A DNA stretch of 64,000 bases from Mercurialis annua (taxonomy: Eukaryota > Streptophyta > Magnoliopsida > Malpighiales > Euphorbiaceae). The notes under the pieces were generated by a model, which was given only the letters and a program-made list of their open reading frames with translations, made no database searches and had not been told where the DNA came from. The translations under genes and the position numbers were made by a program. The stretch spans positions 10,001 to 74,000 of the forward strand of contig NC_065570.1 of the NCBI RefSeq assembly GCF_937616625.2, given 5' to 3'. Shown here piece after piece: positions 37,501-49,390 of this stretch (the first letter of the stretch is position 1; every line of letters starts with the position of its first letter).

Positions 37501-38597
37501 TTCTAGCCTACTTCGGGCTATCAAAACGCTAACTTAAATTAATCTGATTACCAAACCAATTGAACATTCTTATTTTCGGAAACACTATCGATAACTTCCG
37601 CTTAGGTTCCAACTTCATCTGGTACACGTAGGGGGTCAGTAAACGCGCCCAAATTCCCCTCCCTGAGCAATTTTGGGGAATGCAGAAAAGTCCCAAAAAC
37701 GGGATAAAACGATAATTTATTTATCAAATCACTTTTCTATGATTATAAATAATCACAACTAGAAACATTGTCCGAATAACAAATAACTTGTCGAGCTAAC
37801 AAAATTCCTAGTTAAACTCAACTTTTCGAAAATCCCTTTTCTAGCCTACTTCGGGATATCGAAACGCTTACTTAATACAGTCTTATTACCAAAATAATTG
37901 AATATTCTTATTTTTTTCAACACCTTCTAAAACTTACGTTTAAGTTCCAACTTCATCCGGTACGCGTAGGGGGTCAAAAAACACACCCAAACTCTCCTCC
38001 CTGAGCTGTTTTGGGGAATGCAGACTAGCCCCAAAAACAGGATAAAACGATAATTAATTTGTCAAATAACTTTTATATGATTTTCAATAATCCCAACTAG
38101 AGACGTTGTCCGAATAACCGATAATTTATCGAGCTAACAAAATTCCTAGTTAAACACAACTTTTCAAAAATCCCTTTTCTATCCTTTTTCGGACTATCAA
38201 ACCACTTACTTAAAACAGTCTGATTACAAAACTAAATAGACATTTTAATTGTCTGCAACACTGTCTAAAATTTCCGTTTAGGTTCCAACTTGATCCGGTA
38301 CGCGTAAGGGGTCAAAAAACGCACCCAAACTCCCCTCCCTGAGCTGTTTTGGGGAATGCAGAAAAGCCCCAAAAATGGGATAAAACAATTAATTTGTCAA
38401 ATAACTTTTCTATTATTTTAAATAATCCCAACTAGAAACGTTGTCCGAATAACCGATAACTTATCGAGCTAACAAAATTCCTAGTTAAACTCAACTTTTC
38501 AAAAATCCCTTTTCTAGCCTACTTCGGGCTATCAAAACGCTAACTTAAATAAATCTGATTACCAAACCAATTGAACATTCTTATTTTCGGAAACACC
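34557..38597. repeat. Duplicated two-unit block, 2020 bp period
   Basis: A monomers 34557 and 36577 share the GATCATTC tail before them and CTTTGTCC. A monomers 35567 and 37587 share AACACTATCG. The C monomers near 35300 and 37320 share AGATGTTTTGG, AACTTGAAACG and TTATAGAGC at an offset of 2020. A 60-codon chance frame on the minus strand recurs at the same offset (35281 and 37301). Differences include GATAGAAC against GATAAAAC, CAATTGTCTATG near 35710 and CTCAGCTG near 36319. Confidence 0.85.
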
Positions 38598-41291
38598 ATC
38601 GATAACTTCCGCTTAGGTTCCAACTTCATCTGGTAAACATAGGGGCTCAGTAAACGCTCCCAAATTCCCCTCCCTGAGCAATTTTGGGGAATGCGAAAAA
38701 GTCCAAAAAACGGGATAAAACGATAATTTATTTATCAAATCACTTTTCTATGATTATAAATAATCCCAACTAGAAACATTGTCCGAATAACAAATAACTT
38801 ATCGAGCTAACAAAATTCCTAGTTAAACTCAACTTTTCGAAAATCCCTTTTCTAGCCTACTTCGGGATATCGAAACGCTTACTTAAAACAGTCTGATTAC
38901 CAAAATAATTGAATATTCGTATTTTTTCAACACCTTCTAAAACTTACGTTTAAGTTCCAACTTCATCCGGTACGCGTAGGGGGTCCAAAAACACACCCAA
39001 ACTCTCCTCCCTGAGCTGTTTTGGGGAATGCAGACTAGTCCCAAAAACAGGATAAAACGATAATTAATTTATCAAATAACTTTTATATGATTTTCAATAA
39101 TCCCAACTAGAGACGTTGTCCGAATAACCGATAATTTATCGAGCTAACAAAATTCCTAGTTAAACACAACTTTTCAAAAATCCCTTTTTTATCCTTTTTC
39201 GGACTATCAAACCACTTACTTAAAACAGTCTGATTACAAAACTAAATAGACATTTTAATTGCCTGCAACACTGTCTAAAACTTCCGTTTAGGTTCCAACT
39301 TGATCCGGTACGCGTAAGGGGTCAAAAATCGCACCCAAACTCCCCTCCCTGAGCTGTTTTGGGGAATGCCGAAAAGCCCCAAAAATGGGATAAAACAATA
39401 ATTAATTTGTCAAATAACTTTTCTATTATTTTTAATAATCCCAACTAGAAACGTTGTCCGAATAACCGATAACTTATCGAGCTAACAAAATTCCTAGTTA
39501 AACTCAACTTTTCAAAAATCCCTTTTCTAGCCTACTTCGGGCTATCAAAACGCTAACTTAAATTAATCTGATTACCAAACCAATTGAACATTCTTATTTT
39601 CGGAAACACCATCGATAACTTCCGCTTAGGTTCCAACTTCATCTGGTACACATAGGGGCTCAGTAAACGCTCCCAAATTCCCCTCCCTGAGCAATTTTGG
39701 AGAATGCGGAGAAGTCCCAAAAACGGGATAAAACGATAATTTATTTATCAAATCAATTTTCTATGATTATAAATAATCCCAACTAGAAACATTGTCCGAA
39801 TAACAAATAACTTATCGAGCTAACAAAATTCCTAGTTAAAATCAACTTTTCAAAAATCCCTTTTCTAGCCTACTTCGGGATATCAAAACGCTTACTTAAA
39901 ACAGTCTGATTACCAAAATAATTGAATATTCGTATTTTTTCAACACCTTCTAAAACTTACGTTTAAGTTCCAACTTCATCCGGTACGCGTAGGGGGTCCA
40001 AAAACACACCCAAACTCTCCTCCCTGAGCTGTTTTGGGGAATGCAGACTAGCCCCAAAAACAGGATAAAACGATAATTAATTTATCAAATAACTTTTATA
40101 TGATTTTCAATAATCCCAACTAGAGACGTTGTCCGAATAACCGATAATTTATCGAGCTAACAAAATTCCTAGTTAAACACAACTTTTCAAAAATCTCTTT
40201 TCTATCCTTTTTCGGACTATCAAACCACTTACTTAAAAAAGATTACAAAACTAAATAGACATTTTAATTGTCTGCAACACTGTCTAAAACTTCCGTTTAG
40301 GTTCCAACTTGATCCGGTACGCGTAAGGGGTCAAAAAACGCACCCAAACTCCCCTCCCTGAGCTGTTTTGGGGAATGCAGAAAAGCCCCAAAAATGGGAT
40401 AATACAATTAATTTGTCAAATAACTTTTCTATTATTTTAAATAATCCCAACTAGAAACGTTGTCCGAATAACCGATAACTTATCGAGCTAACAAAATTCC
40501 TAGTTAAACTCAACTTTTCAAAAATCCCTTTTCTAGCCTACTTCGGGCTATCAAAACGCTAACTTAAATTAATCTGATTACCAAACCAATTGAACATTCT
40601 TATTTTCGGAAACACTATCGATAACTTCCGCTTAGGTTCCAACTTCATCTGGTACACGTAGGGGGTCAGTAAACTCGCCCAAATTCCCCTCCCTGAGCAA
40701 TTTTGGGGAATGCAGAAAAGTCCCAAAAACGGGATAAAACGATAATTTATTTATCAAATCACTTTTCTATGATTATATATAATCACAACTAGAAACATTG
40801 TCCGAATAACAAATAACTTGTCGAGCTAACAAAATTAATAGTTAAACTCAACTTTTCGAAAATCCCTTTTCTAGCCTACTTCGGGATATCGAAACGCTTA
40901 CTTAAAACAGTCTTATTACCAAAAAAATTGAATATTCTTATTTATTCAACACCTTCTAAAACTTACGTTTAAGTTCCAACTTCATCCGGTACGCGTAGGG
41001 GGTCAAAAAACACACCCAAACTCTCCTCCCTGAGCTGTTTTGGGGAATGCAGACTAGACCCAAAAACAGGATAAAACGATAATTAATTTATCAAATAACT
41101 TTTATATGATTTTCAATAATCCCAACTAGAGACGTTGTCCGAATAACCGATAACTTATCTAGCTAACAAAATTCCTAGTTAAACTCAACTTTTCAAAAAT
41201 CCCTTTTCTAGCCTTCTTCGGGCTATCAAAACGCTAACTTAAATAAATATGATTACCAAACCAATTGAACATTCTTATTTTCGGAAACACC
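38598..41291. repeat. A-B-C units ending in a two-monomer unit with a B/C hybrid
   Basis: Units start at 38598 (with TGGTAAACAT in A), 39611 (GGAGAAGTCCC) and 40617. Unit 39611 is 1006 bp; part of the shortening is four bases lost in ACTTAAAAAAGATTAC near 40231. In unit 40617 the B monomer runs to its GAGACGTTGTCCG, then from the dyad onward (CGATAACTTATCT, about 41148-41160) it continues as class C (AAACTCAACTTTTC, CGCTAACTTAAATAAATATG). One monomer is therefore missing, and the next A start comes after 675 bp. Confidence 0.87.
41136..41165. other. In-register B/C hybrid monomer junction
   Basis: Left of this interval the monomer has class B markers (TTTTATATGATTTTCAATAA, CTAGAGACG). Right of it the monomer has class C markers (CTTATC centre, AAACTCAAC, CTAGCC, GCTAACTTAAATAA). 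The switch falls within GTCCGAATAACCGATAA, which B and C share, so the exchange was homologous between different classes and deleted exactly one monomer length. The dyad is left imperfect (CGATAACTTATCT). Confidence 0.85.
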
Positions 41292-44200
41292 ATCGATAAC
41301 TTCCGCTTAGGTTCCAACTTCATCTGATACACATAGGGGCTCAGTAAACGCTCCCAAATTCCCCTCCCTGAGCAATTTTGGGGAATGCGAAAAAGCCCAA
41401 AAACGGGATAAAACGATAATTTATTTATCAAATCACTTTTCTATGATTATAAATAATCCCAACTAGAAACATTGTCCGAATAACAAATAACTTATCGAGC
41501 TAACAAAATTCCTAGTTAAAATCAACTTTTCAAAAATCCCTTTTCTAGCCTACTTCGGGATATCAAAACGCTTACTTAAAACAGTCTGATTACCAAAATA
41601 ATTGAATATTCGTATTTTTTCAACACCTTCTATAACTTACGTTTAAGTTCCAACTTCATCAGGTACGCGTAGGGGGTCCAAAAACACACCCAAACTCTCC
41701 TCCCTGAGCTGTTTTGGGGAATGCAGACTAGTCCCAAAAACAGGATAAAACGATAATTAATTTATCAAATAACTTTTATATGATTTTCAATAATCCCAAC
41801 TAGAGACGTTGTCCAAATAACCGATAATTTATCGAGCTAACAAAATTCCTAGTTAAACACAACTTTTCAAAAATCCCTTTTCTATCCTTTTTCGGACTAC
41901 CAAACCACTTACTTAAAAAAGTCTGATTACAAAACTAAATAGACATTTTAATTGCCTGCAACACTGTCTAAAACTTCCGTTTAGGTTCCAACTTGATCCG
42001 GTACGCGTAAGGGGTCAAAAATCGCACCCAAACTCCCCTCCCTGAGCTGTTTTGGGGAATGCCGAAAAGCCCCAAAAATGGGATAAAACAATAATTAATT
42101 TGTCAAATAACTTTTCTATTATTTTAAATAATCCCAACTAGAAACGTTGTCCGAATAACCGATAACTTATCGAGCTAACAAAATTCCTAGTTAAACTCAA
42201 CTTTTCAAAAATCCCTTTTCTAGCCTACTTCGGGCTATCAAAACGCTAACTTAAATTAATCTGATTACCAAACCAATTGAACATTCTTATTTTCGGAAAC
42301 ACCATCGATAACTTCCGCTTAGGTTCCAACTTCATCTGGTACACATAGGGGCTCAGTAAACGCTCCCAAATTCCCCTCCCTGAGCAATTTTGGGGAATGC
42401 GGAGAAGTCCCAAAAACGGGATAAAACGATAATTTATTTATCAAATCACTTTTCTATGATTATAAATAATCCCAACTAGAAACATTGTCCGAATAACAAA
42501 TAACTTATCGAGCTAACAAAATTCCTAGTTAAAATCAACTTTTCAAAAATCCCTTTTCTAGCCTACTTCGGGATATCAAAACGCTTACTTAAAACAGTCT
42601 GATTACCAAAATAATTGAATATTCGTATTTTTTCAACACCTTCTAAAACTTATGTTTAAGTTCCAACTTCATCTGGTACGCGTAGGGGGTCAAAAAACAC
42701 ACCCAAACTCTCCTCCCTGAGCTGTTTTGGGGAATGCAGACTAGACCCAAAAACAGGATAAAACGATAATTAATTTATCAAATAACTTTTATATGATTTT
42801 CAATAATCCCAACTAGAGACGTTGTCCGAATAACCGATAATTTATCGAGCTAACAAAATTCCTAGTTAAACACAACTTTTCAAAAATCCCTTTTCAATCC
42901 TTTTTCGTACTATCAAACCACTTACTTAAAACAGTCTGATTACAAAACTAAATAGACATTTTAATTGTCTGCAACACTGTCTAAAACTTCTGTTTAGGTT
43001 CCAACTTGATCCGGTACGCGTAAGGGGTCAAAAAACGCACCCAAACTCCCCTCCCTGAGCTGTTTTAGGGAATGCAGAAAAGCCCCAAAAATGGGATAAA
43101 ACAATTAATTTATCAAATAACTTTTCTATTATTTTAAATAATCCCAACTAGAAACGTTGTCCGAATAACCGATAACTTATCGAGCTAACAAAATTCCTAG
43201 TTAAACTCAACTTTTCAAAAATCCCTTTTCTAGCCTACTTCGGGCTATCAAAACGCTAACTTAAATAAATATGATTACCAAACCAATTGAACATTCTTAT
43301 TTTCGGAAACACCATCGATAACTTCCGCTTAGGTTCCAACTTCATCTGATACACATAGGGGCTCAGTAAACGCTCCCAAATTCCCCTCCCTGAGCAATTT
43401 TGGGGAATGCGAAAAAGTCCCAAAAACGGGATAAAACGATAATTTATTTATCAAATCACTTTTCTATGATTATAAATAATCCCTACTAGAAACATTGTCC
43501 GAATAACAAATAACTTATCGAGCTAACAAAATTCCTAGTTAAAATCAACTTTTCAAAAATCCCTTTTCTAGCCTACTTCGGGATATCAAAACGCTTACTT
43601 AAAACAGTCTGATTACCAAAATAATTGAATATTCGTATTTTTTCAACACCTTCTATAACTTACGTTTAAGTTCCAACTTCATCAGGTACGCGTAGGGGGT
43701 CCAAAAACACACCCAAACTCTCCTCCCTGAGCTGTTTTGGGGAATGCAGACTAGTCCCAAAAACAGGATAAAACGATAATTAATTTATCAAATAACTTTT
43801 ATATGATTTTCAATAATCCCAACTAGAGACTTTGTCCAAATAACCGATAATTTATCGAGCTAACAAAATTCCTAGTTAAACACAACTTTTCAAAAATCCC
43901 TTTTCTATCCTTTTTCGGACTATCAAACCACTTACTTAAAAAAGTCTGATTACAAAACTAAATAGACATTTTAATTGCCTGCAACACTGTCTAAAACTTC
44001 CGTTTAGGTTCCAACTTGATCCGGTACGCGTAAGGGGTCAAAAATCGCACCCAAACTCCCCTCCCTGAGCTGTTTTGGGGAATGCCGAAAAGCCCCAAAA
44101 ATGGGATAAAACAATAATTAATTTGTCAAATAACTTTTCTATTATTTTAAATAATCCCAACTAGAAACGTTGTCCGAATAACCGATAACTTATCGAGCTA

Positions 44201-45336
44201 ACAAAATTCCTAGTTAAACTCAACTTTTCAAAAATCCCTTTTCTAGCCTACTTCGGGCTATCAAAACGCTAACTTAAATTAATCTGATTACCAAACCAAT
44301 TGAACATTCTTATTTTCGGAAACACCATCGATAACTTCCGCTTAGGTTCCAACTTCATCTGGTACACATAGGGGCTCAGTAAACGCTCCCAAATTCCCCT
44401 CCCTGAGCAATTTTGGGGAATGCGGAGAAGTCCCAAAAACGGGATAAAACGATAATTTATTTATCAAATCACTTTTCTATGATTATAAATAATCCCAACT
44501 AGAAACATTGTCCGAATAACAAATAACTTATCGAGCTAACAAAATTCCTAGTTAAAATCAACTTTTCAAAAATCCCTTTTCTAGCCTACTTCGGGATATC
44601 AAAACGCTTACTTAAAACAGTCTGATTACCAAAATAATTGAATATTCGTATTTTTTCAACACCTTCTAAAACTTACGTTTAAGTTCCAACTTCATCTGGT
44701 ACGCGTAGGGGGTCAAAAAACACACCCAAACTCTCCTCCCTGAGCTGTTTTGGGGAATGCAGACTAGACCCAAAAACAGGATAAAACGATAATTAATTTA
44801 TCAAATAACTTTTATATGATTTTCAATAATCCCAACTAGAGACGTTGTCCGAATAACCGATAATTTATCGAGCTAACAAAATTCCTAGTTAAACACAACT
44901 TTTCAAAAATCCCTTTTCAATCCTTTTTCGGACTATCAAACCACTTACTTAAAACAGTCTGATTACAAAACTAAATAGACATTTTAATTGTCTGCAACAC
45001 TGTCTAAAACTTCCGTTTAGGTTCCAACTTGATCCGGTACGCGTAAGGGGTCAAAAAACGCACCCAAACTCCCCTCCCTGAGCTGTTTTGGGGAATGCAG
45101 AAAAGCCCCAAAAATGGGATAAAACAATTAATTTATCAAATAACTTTTCTATTATTTTAAATAATCCCAACTAGAAACGTTGTCCGAATAACCGATAACT
45201 TATCGAGCTAACAAAATTCCTAGTTAAACTCAACTTTTCAAAAATCCCTTTTCTAGCCTACTTCGGGCTATCAAAACGCTAACTTAAATAAATATGATTA
45301 CCAAACCAATTGAACATTCTTATTTTCGGAAACACC
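41292..45336. repeat. Duplicated two-unit block, ~2022 bp period
   Basis: A monomers 41292 and 43314 share CATCTGATACACATAGGGG. Their following B monomers share TTCTATAACTTACG (41628 and 43651) and CATCAGGTACGCG. A monomers 42304 and 44327 share GCGGAGAAGTCCC, with B monomers carrying CATCTGGTACGCG and GCAGACTAGACCC. C monomers near 42020 and 44042 share AAAATCGCACCC and GCCGAAAAGCC. The offset is 2022-2023 bp. The unit at 39611 has the same GGAGAAG, so the block was probably copied from further left as well. Confidence 0.85.
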
Positions 45337-48300
45337 ATCGATAACTTCCGCTTAGGTTCCAACTTCATCTGGTACACATAGGGGCTCAGTAAACGCTCCC
45401 AAATTCCCCTCCCTGAGGAATTTTGGGGAATGCGAAAAAGTCCCAAAAACGGGATAAAACGATAATTTATTTATCAAATCACTTTTCTATGATTATAAAT
45501 AATCCCAACTAGAAACATTGTCCGAATAACAAATAACTTATCGAGCTAACAAAATTCCTAGTTAAAATCAACTTTTCAAAAATCCCTTTTCTAGCCTACT
45601 TCGGGATATCAAAACGCTTACTTAAAACAGTCTGATTACCAAAATAATTGAATATTCGTATTTTTTCAACACCTTCTAAAACTTACGTTTAAGTTCCAAC
45701 TTCATCCGGTACGCGTAGGGGGTCCAAAAACACACCCAAACTCTCCTCCCTGAGCTGTTTTGGGGAATGCAGACTAGCCCCAAAAACAGGATAAAACGAT
45801 AATTAATTTATCAAATAACTTTTATATGATTTTCAATAATCCCAACTAGAGACGTTGTCCGAATAACCGATAATTTATCGAGCTAACAAAATTCCTAGTT
45901 AAACACAACTTTTCAAAAATCCCTTTTCTATCCTTTTTCGGACTATCAAACCACTTACTTAAAACAATCTGATTACAAAACTAAATAGACATTTTAATTG
46001 TCTGCAACACTGTCTAATACTTCCGTTTAGGTTCCAACTTGATCCGGTACGCGTAAGGGGTCAAAAATCGCACCCAAACTCCCCTCCCTCATGAGCTGTT
46101 TTGGGGAATGCCGAAAAGCCCCAAAAATGGGATAAAACAATAATTAATTTGTCAAATAACTTTTCTATTATTTTAAATAATCCCAACTAGAAACGTTGTC
46201 CGAATAACCGATAACTTATCGAGCTAACAAAATTCCTAGTTAAACTCAACTTTTCAAAAATCCCTTTTCTAGCCTACTTCGGGCTATCAAAATGCTAACT
46301 TAAATTAATCCGATTACCGAACCAATTGAACATTCTTATTTTTGGAAACACCATCGATAACTTCCGCATAGGTTCCAACTTCATCTGGTACACGTATGGG
46401 GTCAGTAAACGCGCCCAAATTCCCCTCCCTGAGCAATTTTGAGGAATGCAGAAAAGTCCCAAAAACGGGATAAAACGATAATTTATTTATCAAATCACTT
46501 TTCTATGATTATAAATAATCCCAACTAGAAACATTGTCCGAATAACAAATAACTTGTCGAGCTAACAAAATTACTAGTTAAAATCAACTTTTCAAAAATC
46601 CCTTTTCTAGCCTACTTCGGGATATCAAAACGCTTACTTAAAACAGTCTGATTACCAAAATAATTGAATATTCGTATTTTTTCAACACCTTCTAAAACTT
46701 ACGTTTAAGTTCCAACTTCATCCGGTACGCGTAGGGGGTCCAAAAACACACCCAAACTCTCCTCCCTGAGCTGTTTTGGGGAATGCATACTAGCCCCAAA
46801 AACAGGATAAAACGATAATTAATTTATCAAATAACTTTTATATGATTTTCAATAATCCCAACTAGAGACGTTGTCCGAATAACCGATAATTTATCGAGCT
46901 AACAAAATTCCTAGTTAAACACAACTTTTCAAAAATCCCTTTTCTATCCTTTTTCGGACTATCAAACCACTTACTTAAAACAGTCTGATTACAAAACTAA
47001 ATAGACATTTTAATTGTCTGCAACACTGTCTAAAACTTCCGTTTAGGTTCCAACTTGATCCGGTACGCGTAAGGGGTCAAAAATCGCACCCAAACTCCCC
47101 TCCCTCATGAGCTGTTTTGGGGAATACCGAAAAGCCCCAAAAATGGGATAAAACAATAATTAATTTGTCAAATAACTTTTCTATTATTTTAAATAATCCC
47201 AACTAGAAACGTTGTCCGAATAACCGATAACTTATCGAGCTAACAAAATTCCTAGTTAAACTCAACTTTTCAAAAATCCCTTTTCTAGCCTACTTCGGGC
47301 TATCAAAATGCTAACTTAAATTAATCCGATTACCGAACCAATTGAACATTCTTATTTTTGGAAACACCATCGATAACTTCCGCATAGGTTCCAACTTCAT
47401 CTGGTACACGTAGGGGGTCAGTAAACGCGCCCAAATTCCCCTCCCTGAGCAATTTTGGGGAATGCAGAAAAGTCCCAAAAACGGGATAAAACGATAATTT
47501 ATTTATCAAATCACTTTTCTATGATTATAAATAATCACAACTAGAAACATTGTCCGAATAACAAATAACTTGTCGAGCTAACAAAATTACTAGTTAAAAT
47601 CAACTTTTCGAAAATCCCTTTTCTAGCCTACTTCGGGATATCAAAACGCTTACTTAAAACAGTCTGATTACCAAAATAATTGAATATTCGTATTTTTTCA
47701 ACACCTTCTAAAACTTACGTTTAAGTTCCAACTTCATCCGGTACGCGTAGGGGGTCCAAAAACACACCCAAACTCTCCTCCCTGAGCTGTTTTTGGGAAT
47801 GCAGACTAGCCCCAAAAACAGGATAAAACGATAATTAATTTATCAAATAACTTTTATATGATTTTCAATAATCCCAACTAGAGACGTTGTCCGAATAACC
47901 GATAATTTATCGAGCTAACAAAATTCCTAGTTAAACACAACTTTTCAAAAATCCCTTTTCTATCCTTTTTCGGACTATCAAACCACTTACTTAAAAAAAG
48001 TCTGATTACAAAACTAAATAGACATTTTAATTGTCTGCAACACTGTCTAAAACTTCCGTTTAGGTTCCAACTTGATCCGGTACGCGTAAGGGGTCAAAAA
48101 ACGCACCCAAACTCCCCTCCCTGAGTTGTTTTGGGGAATGCAGAAAAGCCCCAAAAATGGGATAATACAATTAATTTGTCAAATAACTTTTCTATTATTT
48201 TAAATAATCCCAACTAGAAACGTTGTCCGAATAACCGATAACTTATCGAGCTAACAAAATTCCTAGTTAAACTCAACTTTTCAAAAATCCCTTTTCTAGC

Positions 48301-49390
48301 CTACTTCGGGCTATCAAAATGCTAACTTAAATTAATCCGATTACCGAACCAATTGAACATTCTTATTTTTGGAAACACCATCGATAACTTCCGCATAGGT
48401 TCCAACTTCATCTGGTACACGTAGGGGGTCAGTAAACGCGCCCAAATTCCCCTCCCTGAGCAATTTTGGGGAATGCAGAAAAGTCCCAAAAACGGGATAA
48501 AACGATAATTTATTTATCAAATCACTTTTCTATGATTATAAATAATCACAACTAGAAACATTGTCCGAATAACAAATAACTTGTCGAGCTAACAAAATTA
48601 CTAGTTAAAATCAACTTTTCGAAAATCCCTTTTCTAGCCTACTTCGGGATATCAAAACGCTTACTTAAAACAGTCTGATTACCAAAATAATTGAATATTC
48701 GTATTTTTTCAACACCTTCTAAAACTTACGTTTAAGTTCCAACTTCATCCGGTACGCGTAGGGGGTCCAAAAACACACCCAAACTCTCCTCCCTGAGCTG
48801 TTTTTGGGAATGCAGACTAGCCCCAAAAACAGGATAAAACGATAATTAATTTATCAAATAACTTTTATATGATTTTCAATAATCCCAACTAGAGACGTTG
48901 TCCGAATAACCGATAATTTATCGAGCTAACAAAATTCCTAGTTAAACACAACTTTTCAAAAATCCCTTTTCTATCCTTTTTCGGACTATCAAACCACTTA
49001 CTTAAAAAAAGTCTGATTACAAAACTAAATAGACATTTTAATTGTCTGCAACACTGTCTAAAACTTCCGTTTAGGTTCCAACTTGATCCGGTACGCGTAA
49101 GGGGTCAAAAAACGCACCCAAACTCCCCTCCCTGAGTTGTTTTGGGGAATGCAGAAAAGCCCCAAAAATGGGATAATACAATTAATTTGTCAAATAACTT
49201 TTCTATTATTTTAAATAATCCCAACTAGAAACGTTGTCCGAATAACCGATAACTTATCGAGCTAACAAAATTCCTAGTTAAACTCAACTTTTCAAAAATC
49301 CCTTTTCTAGCCTACTTCGGGCTATCAAAACGCTAACTTAAATTAATCTGATTACCAAACCAATTGAACATTCTTATTTTCGGAAACACT
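45337..49390. repeat. A-B-C units with CGCATAGG subtype and neighbour duplications
   Basis: Units start at 45337, 46353, 47369 and 48380. A monomers at 46353, 47369 and 48380 share CTTCCGCATAGG, preceded by AATCCGATTACCGAACC. C monomers at 46081 and 47097 share a 3 bp insertion (CCCTCATGAGCTG for CCCTGAGCTG), accounting for two 1016 bp units. Units 47369 and 48380 share GCTGTTTTTGGG, CTTAAAAAAAGTCTG, CTGAGTTGTTTTGG and GGATAATACAATT at an offset of about 1011. These indicate successive single-unit duplications. Confidence 0.85.
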
